DNA from: Lachnospiraceae bacterium UBA4364
GTDB taxonomy: Bacteria > Bacillota > Clostridia > Lachnospirales > Lachnospiraceae
Assembly (NCBI GenBank): GCA_002393955.1
Contig: DGSK01000045.1
Span: 1 to 64,000 of the forward strand
DNA length: 64,000 nt
Direction of reading: 5' to 3'
The notes beneath the pieces were generated by a model that was given only the letters and a program-made list of their open reading frames with translations, did no database searches and was not told the origin of the DNA. Shown here in pieces: positions 44,300 to 52,505 of this stretch; positions within the stretch are counted from its first letter, which is position 1, and each line of letters starts with the position of its first letter. The translations under genes were made by a program, and so were the position numbers.

Positions 44300-46123
44300 T
44301 CATGCAACGCTGTGAAAACCTATGCACTTTCTTCCGGGAACCTCAGTTTCTATGGAAGACGAAAAGTCTTCCTCAAGGAGCACGAAGTCTTTATCCACAA
44401 AAGGGTTGTTCTCACTGTATACCCTTTCGGCATAATCAAGTATCGCATGCTCAATAAGATTTCTGCAAAATCGCCCATTGCCTAACTCGCTATTGCCAGC
44501 AGCCTCTCTGCACAGCTTTGCCAGAGCAGGCTCGGCATCATCGCCGATCTTAAACCCCTGTTCATCAGCCATAGTTCCGGCAATCCGCACAAGCTCTTCT
44601 TCGGAATAGTCCCGGAAAACCAATTTGAAGGAAACCCTTGACCTGAGCCCCGGATTTCTGGAAATTAATTCTTCCATCTTATCCGGGTAGCCTGCAAATA
44701 TGACTACCGTATCCTCTCTGTTATTTTCCATTTCCCGGACTATTGCATTTATAGCTTCGTCACCATAGGAACCATCCCACCCTTCTACAAGGGAATAGGC
44801 TTCATCAATAAAAAGGACATTACCCTTTGCCCTTTCAAAAACCTCCTTTACTTTAGGTGCGGTCTGGCCTTCATACTTGCCTACCAGGTCTTCGCGCCCC
44901 ACTTCAACAAGTCTGCCCGAAGAAAGTATCCCTATATCGCGAAGGATTCCGGCTACAAGCCTGGCAACAGTAGTTTTGGCTGTTCCCGGGTTGCCGACAA
45001 ACTGCATATGCATCGAGATCGTCTGTTTCATCAGCCCCTTTGATGCCATATCCTGCTTCATCCTGGCATAAGCGGCTATCTTGCGGACCTGTTTCTTTAC
45101 ATCTTCAAGGCCTATCATTGAATCCAGCTTTTCCCAGCAGTCGATGACTTCGTTGGGATCGTCTTCCTGAGATTCGCTGCGCTTTTTTAAAAATTCAGCC
45201 AACTGCTGTTTTACTTCGTCCTTACCCCTTCCGCCAAGATTCCGAATGCGGCTCAGTGCTGCATCATCCATGAACATAAGCTCACCGACAGTACTGATGC
45301 CCGCACGCATTAAGCAGTTATAGGAGCGTACACTCAGCTCCAGTTCTTCGATGTGAGTGTCTCTGGACTTATCTATTACTTCGAAAGGTATATATTGCAT
45401 GTTGTCCGGACTCTGTATCGGAGAGACCGGCACAGGCGGTTCTGCTTTTGACCTTTCTTTTGCCCGCGACTGAAGCTCATTCCAAAGGTGGATCAGGCAC
45501 CGGTTAAAACAGTTTCGGGAAATGTGACATAAAGAGGCGTTACTCTCGGGAACAGCGAAAACCTCTGTATACCTTGCATTTTTAGGAAACGACATCGAAA
45601 TCCGGCTGCGCAGCCTAAGGGGTATTTCCTCCGGCAGACTGAAAAGGAACAGATTGGTTGAAACCAGCCTTATAATGGCTTTTTCCCTAAGCAGCTCTGA
45701 AACAAATTCCCCAAAGCTGTCGTTCATCGGTTGGGCATCATTTCCGGCAAATATGTTCATCTCTGCATCACCGGCTTCCACAGGCTCGTACTCTATCGCA
45801 TATACCCTGCGTCCCTCACCAAAAAGGCTCTCTGTCCTTGATTTTCCTGCGACCTCTGCACTTTTGGCAAATACCCAGTTGTAATCTTCATCAGTCACAT
45901 TAGACTCTCCGTTGGAAAAAACCAGAACCTCTCCGGCTGCTTCCTGCTCTGATGAAACCTGCACTCCAAGAAAACCCTCAGCGCCAAGCTGGTTTAAAAG
46001 GCATAAAAATCGCGATATCATGGTTTCGCTATTATCGGTAAAATCCGGGCATGGTGCAGGATTTACGGAAAGAACCCTAACCTTATCAAAATCACCGCAC
46101 ATAGAAACAATATCTTTTCTCAT
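44300..46123 (-). CDS. RNAP alpha-CTD-like / CbxX-type AAA+ ATPase fusion
   Basis: 607 residues. An N-terminal domain of about 220 residues is unrecognised (VSMCGDFDKVRVLSVNPAPC). A segment at about 255-315 reads IEELELSVRSYNCLMRAG...MFMDDAALSRIRNLGGRGKDEV, matching the helix-hairpin-helix DNA-binding C-terminal domain of RNA polymerase alpha. R, N and C of VRSYNC are kept; NLGKKS has become NLGGRG. The C-terminal AAA+ domain (about 330-600) has Walker A GNPGTAKTT, Walker B VLFIDEAYSL, arginine-rich PGLRSRV and the CbxX/SpoVK pattern. AAAGGA supports the ATG at 46123. Possibly an ATP-driven remodeller targeted to DNA or to the transcription machinery; that is inference. Confidence 0.85.
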   Translation of the reverse strand: MRKDIVSMCGDFDKVRVLSVNPAPCPDFTDNSETMISRFLCLLNQLGAEGFLGVQVSSEQEAAGEVLVFSNGESNVTDEDYNWVFAKSAEVAGKSRTESLFGEGRRVYAIEYEPVEAGDAEMNIFAGNDAQPMNDSFGEFVSELLREKAIIRLVSTNLFLFSLPEEIPLRLRSRISMSFPKNARYTEVFAVPESNASLCHISRNCFNRCLIHLWNELQSRAKERSKAEPPVPVSPIQSPDNMQYIPFEVIDKSRDTHIEELELSVRSYNCLMRAGISTVGELMFMDDAALSRIRNLGGRGKDEVKQQLAEFLKKRSESQEDDPNEVIDCWEKLDSMIGLEDVKKQVRKIAAYARMKQDMASKGLMKQTISMHMQFVGNPGTAKTTVARLVAGILRDIGILSSGRLVEVGREDLVGKYEGQTAPKVKEVFERAKGNVLFIDEAYSLVEGWDGSYGDEAINAIVREMENNREDTVVIFAGYPDKMEELISRNPGLRSRVSFKLVFRDYSEEELVRIAGTMADEQGFKIGDDAEPALAKLCREAAGNSELGNGRFCRNLIEHAILDYAERVYSENNPFVDKDFVLLEEDFSSSIETEVPGRKCIGFHSVA

Positions 46124-46514
46124 ACGCTTATCCTTTCTGCCGTCTGATACGGCAAGTGAAGTATATTTTGACCTGCCGGTCAAAAAGTTTTCGGATTGTG
46201 TCGCAATCTTTATCAGGAGACAGCTGTCGGACTATACAGCTGCCCCACGAGCTCCCTCCCCGGCACGCTCGCTGTACAGGTCAGAGAGATTTTCTCTCTG
46301 ACCCTCACAGGTCTTGGCGGTGCTGCCCCGTTCGGTCACCCGATAAATTTGCGGATGAAGTTGTCAAGGTACTGTTCCTCCCGGCTTCAATATGAAAATA
46401 AAGATAAAAAGAAAACCGAGGTTTTGAGGGAAGCAAAAATGCGCACAAAAACAAATTTATACGCATTCACATTCCATCAAAACATCGGTTCAAAGATGTT
46501 TGTTATTAAATTGT
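46124..46514 (-). ncRNA. Long structured leader of the alpha-CTD/AAA+ gene
   Basis: About 390 nt between the predicted start of transcription and the ATG at 46123. At 46196-46400 it is GC-rich within AT-rich surroundings. It has a perfect 11-bp hairpin GGTCAGAGAGA/TCTCTCTGACC with a 3-nt loop (46279-46303), next to a compound stem TACAGC/GCTGTA enclosing GAGC/GCTC (46235-46276). Several frames are open on both strands here, as expected for a conserved non-coding cassette. It may be a cis-regulatory RNA or a dispersed repeat. Confidence 0.5.
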
Positions 46515-46520
46515 GAGGTC

Positions 46521-46549
46521 ATTGTAACGCTTTTTTGCAACAGCGTCAA
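46521..46549 (-). promoter_or_regulatory. Promoter of the alpha-CTD/AAA+ gene
   Basis: Reverse strand TTGACG (46549-46544), a 17-base spacer and TACAAT (46526-46521). No coding sequence is seen between this and the Rpn-like gene end at 46691; that stretch is AT-rich and otherwise featureless. Confidence 0.7.
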
Positions 46550-46690
46550 TACATTTTTCAGGCAAATGCAAATCCCGAAAATTCAAATCTCATATCGAAA
46601 TCTGTAAACTAAAAAAAATATCGCAGTTTGATTTCATCCTCGTAAAATACGAAAGGCCGGCTCACATAGTCACATTTAACAGTTACTTCC

Positions 46691-47569
46691 TTATTCCCCC
46701 AGTATCTCCACCGCTTTTTTTCGGGCTTCTTCGGGTGACAGTTCCGGATTTTGGGAAATATAGTGCGCCGCCAGTTTTTCTATAGCATCACTTTTACCCT
46801 GACCGAAGCCATCGCGCACGCCATCTTCGTAGCTGATCTTTTTTTCGTTCTTTATATGCTTTTCTTCGTCATACTCATATAAACTCGTAAACATTACTGC
46901 CTCCCGGTTCCGCAGCAGGAACTCCTTCAGAACATCTTCCTTTATGCACTCATCTATCGCTCTGTTTACCGCTTCCTCAAGTGTTGTTTCCTTTGTGTTG
47001 TACTGTCTTATCTTATCCACATATATCATGTATTCCTTAAGCACGCTGCATGCATCCTTAAGTTTTTCGTTCATTCCGCTGTTTATATTATATACCCTGA
47101 CTATCAGTTCAAGATCCGGATTTTTATCATTGTTTTCAAACATGTCGGAAAGCCGGTATTCAAAGCATTCCTCCTGAATATCCCTTCCGTTATAGAATAC
47201 CACAAACCGCGGGGTCTTTATCCGGATCATTTTCGAGCTGTACAGATCTTCACCCGAATAATCCCTGTGATAGATATCTGCCACATAATAGAGATCACGC
47301 AAGGGCATGTTCGGATTAGGTGTACTCTGGTGTTCGTACAGGTTTAATGAAAACCTGAAGATAAATGACACATCATTCTTATGCGACATGTAGACCGCAT
47401 TTTCGAGAGTATTTATCTCTATCTCATTTTCATCCTCATAGGCAGTACCGTTCAATGCGTTATACAGGCTTAGAAGATTTTTCCGGTTCTTCATAAGCAT
47501 GCGGAAAACAGTGTCCTTCTGATTGCGGTTAACCATTACTTCATTCGATATTAAGTTGTTTCTGTCCAT
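46691..47569 (-). CDS. Rpn/PD-(D/E)XK nuclease family transposase-like protein
   Basis: 292 residues of the Rpn/PDDEXK_2 type common in Lachnospiraceae. VFRMLMKNRKNLLSLYNALNG opens the domain; the catalytic pattern is the Asp of SHKNDVSFIF and LNLYEHQSTPNPNMPLR (ExQ in place of ExK); RFVVFYNG follows. The C-terminus has a glutamate/lysine-rich helix (SYEDGVRDGFGQGKSDAIEKL). Members act as recombination-promoting nucleases and occur in many copies per genome. The ATG at 47569 has a perfect GGAGG. No terminal repeats found around it. Confidence 0.87.
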   Translation of the reverse strand: MDRNNLISNEVMVNRNQKDTVFRMLMKNRKNLLSLYNALNGTAYEDENEIEINTLENAVYMSHKNDVSFIFRFSLNLYEHQSTPNPNMPLRDLYYVADIYHRDYSGEDLYSSKMIRIKTPRFVVFYNGRDIQEECFEYRLSDMFENNDKNPDLELIVRVYNINSGMNEKLKDACSVLKEYMIYVDKIRQYNTKETTLEEAVNRAIDECIKEDVLKEFLLRNREAVMFTSLYEYDEEKHIKNEKKISYEDGVRDGFGQGKSDAIEKLAAHYISQNPELSPEEARKKAVEILGE

Positions 47570-47804
47570 AATGTTCCTCCTTTTCCGAAATATGACAGGA
47601 GCATTACGGACCATTCACTCCTGCCTGTAAAAATATTTGGGATCTGAAAGCAGAAGTTTTGAAATAAAAGAATTAAATGAATCTGACTATGAAAAATTAT
47701 CTACTTTCATGGATTATGATAGCATTATGAAAAACCGAATTCAATGCTGAATTCTACAATTCTACAGATGCTGAATAGTAATATAGCATAACTCCGGCAG
47801 ACTT

Positions 47805-47858
47805 ACAAAAAAATACCGCTCCGCTTAGATTAGGTAAAATCCAATGGAACGGTATTGA
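47805..47858 (-). terminator. Terminator of membrane protein gene
   Basis: AATACCGCTCC (47812-47822) pairs with GGAACGGTATT (47846-47856), with one mismatch; the reverse strand continues as TTTTTTT. The stretch 47570-47804 is AT-rich with a near-direct repeat TTCTACAATTCTACA and nothing else. Confidence 0.75.
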
Positions 47859-47892
47859 TTAATAAATTTGTTATTCCTTTTAGTGGCCGGAA

Positions 47893-48915
47893 CTAAAATG
47901 GTTTTAGCTGTACTTCCTCCGGACCGCATTTTTCCCTGATGCGGTCTGTAATGGATGGGTCGATATATGTGCAGTCGCAGATTATGAGTTTTCTATGATT
48001 TTTACTTACAGCAATAAGCTGATAGCTATAGTATTCTGAATTCTTTGAAGCGGCCCAGATCATGATCTCCGCGTTTTTTTTGCTGTCATTTTTCAATCTG
48101 GATCCGCTTGGGCTGCTCGCCCAGTTAATATGCCACCTTTTCCTTATATATATTTTTTCTATATCATCATACCGGACTGCTGTCATGCCTTTTTGTGTTC
48201 CAATGAGAATCTCCGGAGTAAAATAAATACCCGTTCTTTCGTCCCATTGAGATTCCGGCAGATCAGCCTGCTCATCTATTTCCTGCGGAGTATACCTGAC
48301 GCTTCCGCAAGCCGGATGTAAATGCCTGATAACATATAAGGTTCCCTGCCAGTACATTATCAGACTGTTTACGATAAGCACTGTCAGTCCGAAAACCATT
48401 CCAAGCGGATGATCATTAAGCAATATCTTTTTATAACTATAGTCCGAACATTCAAGATAATGGCCTGCTGCCCGTTCCTTTATTTTAAGGTTATCTGTAT
48501 AATAACTGTTTCTGCTGAAATAATTCCACGCAGACTGCCGGATATCCTGTTCTCTGTCAAGAAAGCCACGCAGCTGCCCCCTCACTTTTACGCTGCCCTT
48601 CTGATTAAACTGATCCAGCTCGTCATCAATACCGGTAACCAACAGCGCATCGTCTCCCATTTTTACCATATAGTAAGAAGGATACAGCTCTTCAGGCATT
48701 TCGTTTATCTCGATGGTATATATCGTATCATCCGCCAGCCCCAGCAGATCAGTAAAACGGATCTCGTTATGTGTGTAGAGTTCTTTATATGCATTAAAGA
48801 AACTTGAGAAGAATAAAAAAAGCCCCAGCAGTTCCATTATTATAATGAACCGCATTGCAAACATATTTTCTTTTACCCGGGCTTTCAGGTGCTCATTCTG
48901 ATATGGATTTTTCAT
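47893..48915 (-). CDS. Hypothetical two-helix membrane protein (340 aa)
   Basis: A first membrane helix at about 20-42 (FIIIMELLGLFLFFSSFF), an outer domain of about 125 residues, a second helix at about 172-190, then a cytoplasmic domain with a PH-like beta pattern (GIYFTPEILIGTQKGMTAVR, YDDIEKIYIRKRWHINW). Architecture resembles the proteins at 59358 and 60566 but sequence similarity is not obvious. No ribosome site; its start overlaps the oxidoreductase remnant by 4 bases. Function unknown. Confidence 0.68.
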   Translation of the reverse strand: MKNPYQNEHLKARVKENMFAMRFIIIMELLGLFLFFSSFFNAYKELYTHNEIRFTDLLGLADDTIYTIEINEMPEELYPSYYMVKMGDDALLVTGIDDELDQFNQKGSVKVRGQLRGFLDREQDIRQSAWNYFSRNSYYTDNLKIKERAAGHYLECSDYSYKKILLNDHPLGMVFGLTVLIVNSLIMYWQGTLYVIRHLHPACGSVRYTPQEIDEQADLPESQWDERTGIYFTPEILIGTQKGMTAVRYDDIEKIYIRKRWHINWASSPSGSRLKNDSKKNAEIMIWAASKNSEYYSYQLIAVSKNHRKLIICDCTYIDPSITDRIREKCGPEEVQLKPF

Positions 48916-49210
48916 AATGACAATGATAGACCTTTAGATATAAAAAATCCACACGCCTTGCTTTCTGTCCCTTTGCCAAATACAACTTTCGGTGTTTCCT
49001 CTCCGTTGATGCATCTGCACATATTGGCTATCTCCAGGGAGTAGTTCTGCGGAACGCAGACCTTTCTTTCTATGATTTCATCTGCTGTGAGCATCACGGG
49101 CATTCAGTGCCAGCGGCTTTTCACATATCACATGCTTACCGGCATTAAGGGCTTCCTTTACCCATTTTAAATGCAGTCCGTTTGGAAGCGGAATATAAGT
49201 TACTGCTGCC
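48912..49210 (-). pseudogene. Gfo/Idh/MocA oxidoreductase remnant
   Basis: Reading the reverse strand from 49210: AAVTYIPLPNGLHLKWVKEA, then ALNAGKHVICEKPLALNA, the classic Gfo/Idh/MocA dinucleotide-domain end with catalytic Lys in EKPLA. It stops after about 38 codons. In another frame, PQNYSLEIANMCRCINGEE is the family's C-terminal stretch. About 200 residues between them are gone and no start remains. A deletion and frameshift have destroyed the gene. Confidence 0.8.
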
Positions 49211-49668
49211 ACAAACGGCCTCCTTTCATGATTAACTGATTACCGGGTAAAATCTGTCCGGTCATTACTCCGCATAATAAAACAGCCTGTTAATAGTGTT
49301 TTTTTTTAGTGTGCTTAAAACCCTTGAAAACAAAGGGTTTTCTTATTGTGTTGTTTTGTGTCTTTTTGTATAGTAAGCCTAAAATAAAACAAAAATAAAA
49401 CAGAAAAATTAGCACTATACAAATTGAGATTTATAACAATATCACACGGAGTAGATATTATTCATAACATACTTTAAAGAGTGTAGTAAAATAAAGGCTT
49501 TTAAGCCTTAATTCTCACCGTAACACAAGATATTTTTTTTTGTTTTATTCTTCTTTTATGGGTATTTTTTGAATGGAATAACAATCATATATGAAGCAGT
49601 ATGCTTTCCTTTATATATAAATTTTATTCTATGATATAATTAAGCTATATCTGAAGGAGGATTTCCTA
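49211..49668. other. AT-rich non-coding stretch upstream of HNH gene
   Basis: Contains a hairpin AAAACCCTT/AAGGGTTTT (49317-49341) with a T-run on its left for reverse transcripts, a palindrome AAGGCTTTTAAGCCTT (49494-49509), and the HNH promoter at the right end. No coding frame is convincing. GC content falls sharply here compared with the sequence to the left, marking the edge of the island. Confidence 0.6.
49632..49664 (+). promoter_or_regulatory. Extended -10 promoter and ribosome site of HNH gene
   Basis: TGATATAAT (49632-49640) is an extended -10 element with no clear -35 box. AAGGAGG (49654-49660) lies 8 bases before the ATG at 49669. Confidence 0.6.
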
Positions 49669-50946
49669 ATGGCTGATAGAAACTTTTCAGATGCAATTCA
49701 ATATGCAATAGTAAAAGAAAATCTTGAGAAAAATGATGGAAATATAAAATGTGAAATATGTGGCAAACAATTACATTCAATAAGCGAATGCCATTTTGAC
49801 CATATTATTCCTTTTGCCAAAGGCGGTAAATCAACTAAAGATAATTGTCAAATACTGTGTGAAAGCTGTAATTTAAGTAAAAGCGATAAACAATTAAAAG
49901 AATTTGCACTTGAAGAAAAAGCAAAGGCATTTCTTCGTGGTGAAACTATTGATGTTATCAAGCCCACTACAACTGATACGCCCACAGTTACTGATACTTC
50001 TACAGTTACTGATACTTCCAAAATGACAAAAGAGAAATTTGATACTATTATTCAACAGTTTATTGACAGAAAGGGAGATATACATAAAGTCGATTTTACG
50101 CGTTCTTATAATAATCTGCCCTCAATTCATTATGTAAATGTATATTATGGCGATTTAAACACACTGAAAAAAGCTTTCGGAATTGTTGATTTATCATTAA
50201 ACTGGTCAAGAGAAAACATTAAAGAAGTATTATTAGATTATGTTGAAAAAAATGGAGATGTAGCTGAAAAAGACTTAAAAAAGAAAAACGGATTACCCTC
50301 TTATCCATGTATATTAAAATACTATCCAGAATACAAATCTTTTTCATTATTCAAAAAAGAAGTATTAGGAATTAAAAATGTTTACAAAGTATGGACTAAA
50401 GAGGAAGTACTTGAAGCCGGAAAGGCTTTTGTTGAAAAAAATGGGAAAATAACTGAAAAAGATTTGAAAGCCAAAAATGGCTTGCCTACAAGTAAAGTTA
50501 TTTATAATTTTTTTGGTAACATCAATAATTTTCAGCGTGAGATTGGTGCACCTGTTACTGATTCAAGTGCTTTTGTCTCAAAAGATAAAATCAGAGAAGC
50601 TTTAAAAAAATATTTTGGAGATGGTGAGCGTATAATTGAGTCACGCAAGGCTTTTTTTGAAAGTTTTCCGTATAAACAAGGTGTAGTAATTAAACGATAT
50701 GGTTCTTTTGATGAGTTTTGTACTGTTGAAAAAATAACTGTTTTGATTTCAAAAAAAGCAGCATATACCAAGAAAGAAGTTGATGACGTTATACACAACT
50801 GGATATTTAGTGGAAATGACATTCCAAAATCCAAAGAATTAACAGCAAATGGACTACCCTCCATGAGTGCTATTATGAAATATTATGAAAGCTGGAAAGA
50901 ACCGTTTGAAATATATTATACGTTATATCAAAAAATCAAAAAATAA
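49669..50946 (+). CDS. HNH endonuclease with five homing-type repeats
   Basis: 425 residues. An N-terminal HNH domain (about 28-82) has CEICGK, HFDHIIPFAKGG, DNCQILCESCN and KSDK: zinc Cys pairs plus the His/Asn/His catalytic set. A Thr/Asp/Val linker repeats TVTDTS. Then come five divergent repeats of about 55 residues (for example EVLLDYVEKNGDVAEKDLKK and LEAGKAFVEKNGKITEKDLK), each with a NGLPS-like turn and a conserved tyrosine, like the HNH-associated homing repeats. Strongly AT-rich, unlike its neighbours: likely foreign. No intron or intein surrounds it, so it is free-standing. Confidence 0.88.
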   Translation: MADRNFSDAIQYAIVKENLEKNDGNIKCEICGKQLHSISECHFDHIIPFAKGGKSTKDNCQILCESCNLSKSDKQLKEFALEEKAKAFLRGETIDVIKPTTTDTPTVTDTSTVTDTSKMTKEKFDTIIQQFIDRKGDIHKVDFTRSYNNLPSIHYVNVYYGDLNTLKKAFGIVDLSLNWSRENIKEVLLDYVEKNGDVAEKDLKKKNGLPSYPCILKYYPEYKSFSLFKKEVLGIKNVYKVWTKEEVLEAGKAFVEKNGKITEKDLKAKNGLPTSKVIYNFFGNINNFQREIGAPVTDSSAFVSKDKIREALKKYFGDGERIIESRKAFFESFPYKQGVVIKRYGSFDEFCTVEKITVLISKKAAYTKKEVDDVIHNWIFSGNDIPKSKELTANGLPSMSAIMKYYESWKEPFEIYYTLYQKIKK

Positions 50947-51012
50947 CAGAAAGATTATTACTATACATGATTAATTACTATGTTGATTATGAAAATGTGT
51001 CGAAAGGTGGAC

Positions 51013-51285
51013 TTAAAGAGATAGAAACCTTATGAGTACCACCGGTGCACCATAGAAGGGATCAAAGCCCTCACTCCAGCCGCCGATCTTTCTGTTTTCT
51101 TCAGAAAGAGCATCTCTCAGTTCCTTATTTGTAACTGCTATGATGATGGGGCTCTGCTTGCCCATTCCCGTTGCTGCATATGTTCCGGCTTTGATGATCG
51201 CATCAAGTTCTTCCTTTTTAACCATATCCGGCTTAAACTTCCTGCAGCTTCTCCTGCTCTCCAGTACCTTCAGTGTTTCGTTCAT
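51013..51285 (-). pseudogene. 3'-truncated nitroreductase
   Basis: MNETLKVLESRRSCRKFKPD, IIKAGTYAATGMGKQSPIIIA and GFDPFYGAPVVLI are the first half of an FMN nitroreductase (normally about 170-190 aa). After GAPVVLI the frame continues for four unrelated residues and stops, 66 bases from the HNH stop codon. The FMN-binding C-terminal half is missing. The start region is intact (AAGGAAA before the ATG), so a short product could still be made. Confidence 0.88.
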
Positions 51286-51411
51286 ACTTTTCCTTTCTGC
51301 CATCCTGCGGCAATGTTGATCGTCTGAAAATGCGATCCTGCACTTTGCAACCTTATGCTAATTTCACTTGCATACAATTAAATTGTCCTGTATTATTTGT
51401 TATACAACTTA

Positions 51412-51540
51412 GCGATCGAAGCCATGGAAGCGGGGCTGGCACACCTGCAAAAAAAGATACGCTTTTATTCCATGGTAAGTGAATCCGTTAAAACAGGGAC
51501 CCCGCTCCCCAAATGGGAAGAGGTGAACTCTGCTGAATGA
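51412..51540 (+). pseudogene. MerR-family regulator C-terminal remnant
   Basis: Open frame without a start: AIEAMEAGLAHLQKKIRFYS, then MVSESVKTGTPLPKWEEVNS and stop. The pattern LE.GLAHLQKKI.FYE is the effector-side coiled coil found at the end of MerR regulators, often divergent from oxidoreductases such as the adjacent truncated nitroreductase. The DNA-binding half is absent. The rest of 51286-51683 shows no other coding signal. Confidence 0.55.
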
Positions 51541-51683
51541 TGCCGATTTTAACAGTAATAATCTCCCTTTTTTTATACTAAATATTGAACGTTCTGTTGT
51601 ATTGGTACCATGAAGTACTGATCTTCACTAATAGGGCATGACAAATTTCTTATTGTAAAAAAATTGTAAAAAGAGAGTTAATA

Positions 51684-51780
51684 ATTAAAACTTCCCACAC
51701 CGTGTAGTCTTGTTTGACGGTGTTTTAGGTGAGCAGTGCGAACGGCACCACCGTCAGGCAAGCTACAGGTGTGAGAACGT
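51684..51780. repeat. Palindromic repeat, copy C (short form)
   Basis: TAAAACTTCCCACACCGTGT, AGTCTTGTTTGACGGTG, GTGAGCAGTGCGAACGGC, ACCACCGTCAGGCAAGCTAC and AGGTGTGAGAACG. The two halves pair as an imperfect hairpin. It is the copy at 53618 without that copy's central 155-bp insert and without the last 30 bp. Its right edge touches the stop codon of the XRE gene. Confidence 0.85.
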
Positions 51781-52391
51781 TATTCTTTAGTCAGCACTTT
51801 CTTCTGCCAGCTCTTTTTGCCACATTCGGGACATCTCATATATCTGGTCCGGCCCATATGAGGTGCGAGATTGGTTGACCAATAGGTGGGCACATATCTG
51901 TGTCCGCATTCCTGGCATTCGTAGTATCCGGCCTTCTGCTCAATACCTACTGCAACGAAGGAAACGGTAAGTATCATTGCGACTGCAAACATAACAAGCA
52001 GGAACTTAATCCATACAGGCATATCAACATATGCTGCCACCCCGCACATTACCAGTCCCGCAACTACAGCCGGAGCACCTATCCAGATTTCCGTATTCAG
52101 CAGCTGCCGGTTTTTTTCTTCGAGCTCCCTGCTCATTGTGACAAGATTTTCCTCTGCCTTTTTGTCATATGCTTCTAACATGATCTTTTCGCCCGACAGG
52201 AGTTCGTTGACATTAATATTTAACAGTTCACACAGCTCCAGCATGATCCCGGAATCCGGCAATGACTTCCCCGTTTCCCATTTTGATACTGCCCGGTCAG
52301 TGATCCCAAGCTTCTCGGCGAGGGCTGCCTGAGTCATTCCCTGTTCCTTTCTGCAGGATGCTATAAATTTTCCGATTTTGACCTGATCCAT
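51780..52391 (-). CDS. XRE-family regulator with membrane helices and zinc ribbon
   Basis: 203 residues. An N-terminal Cro/C1 helix-turn-helix (GMTQAALAEKLGITDRAVSKWE, about 19-40, read in two parts), a helical linker, two membrane helices (about 103-122 and 129-148), then a C-terminal zinc ribbon with CQECGH and CPECGKK. HTH proteins with membrane segments probably sense envelope or metabolic state. GGAGGAG site. The last codons abut the repeat. Confidence 0.88.
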   Translation of the reverse strand: MDQVKIGKFIASCRKEQGMTQAALAEKLGITDRAVSKWETGKSLPDSGIMLELCELLNINVNELLSGEKIMLEAYDKKAEENLVTMSRELEEKNRQLLNTEIWIGAPAVVAGLVMCGVAAYVDMPVWIKFLLVMFAVAMILTVSFVAVGIEQKAGYYECQECGHRYVPTYWSTNLAPHMGRTRYMRCPECGKKSWQKKVLTKE

Positions 52392-52505
52392 ATCGGGCTC
52401 CTCCTTTCATGACTCAAGCATAGGTGAAAATGTTCAAAAATACCACGAACCGGTGGTTGATTTTAACAACTCAACCGGCAGTTGGGTGGGATTTTCACCT
52501 TTTTT

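Noticed and set aside
46130..46516. Plus-strand proteins antisense to the leader of the AAA+ gene
   Set aside because: Open frames in several registers but no ribosome sites or recognisable domains; better explained as GC-rich structured non-coding sequence.
48912..49103. Independent 63-residue protein
   Set aside because: Its sequence is the C-terminal piece of a Gfo/Idh oxidoreductase whose N-terminal piece lies just upstream in another frame.
49317..49341. Attachment site of an integrated element
   Set aside because: It is a simple hairpin; no matching second copy was found at the right side of the HNH island and no integrase is present.
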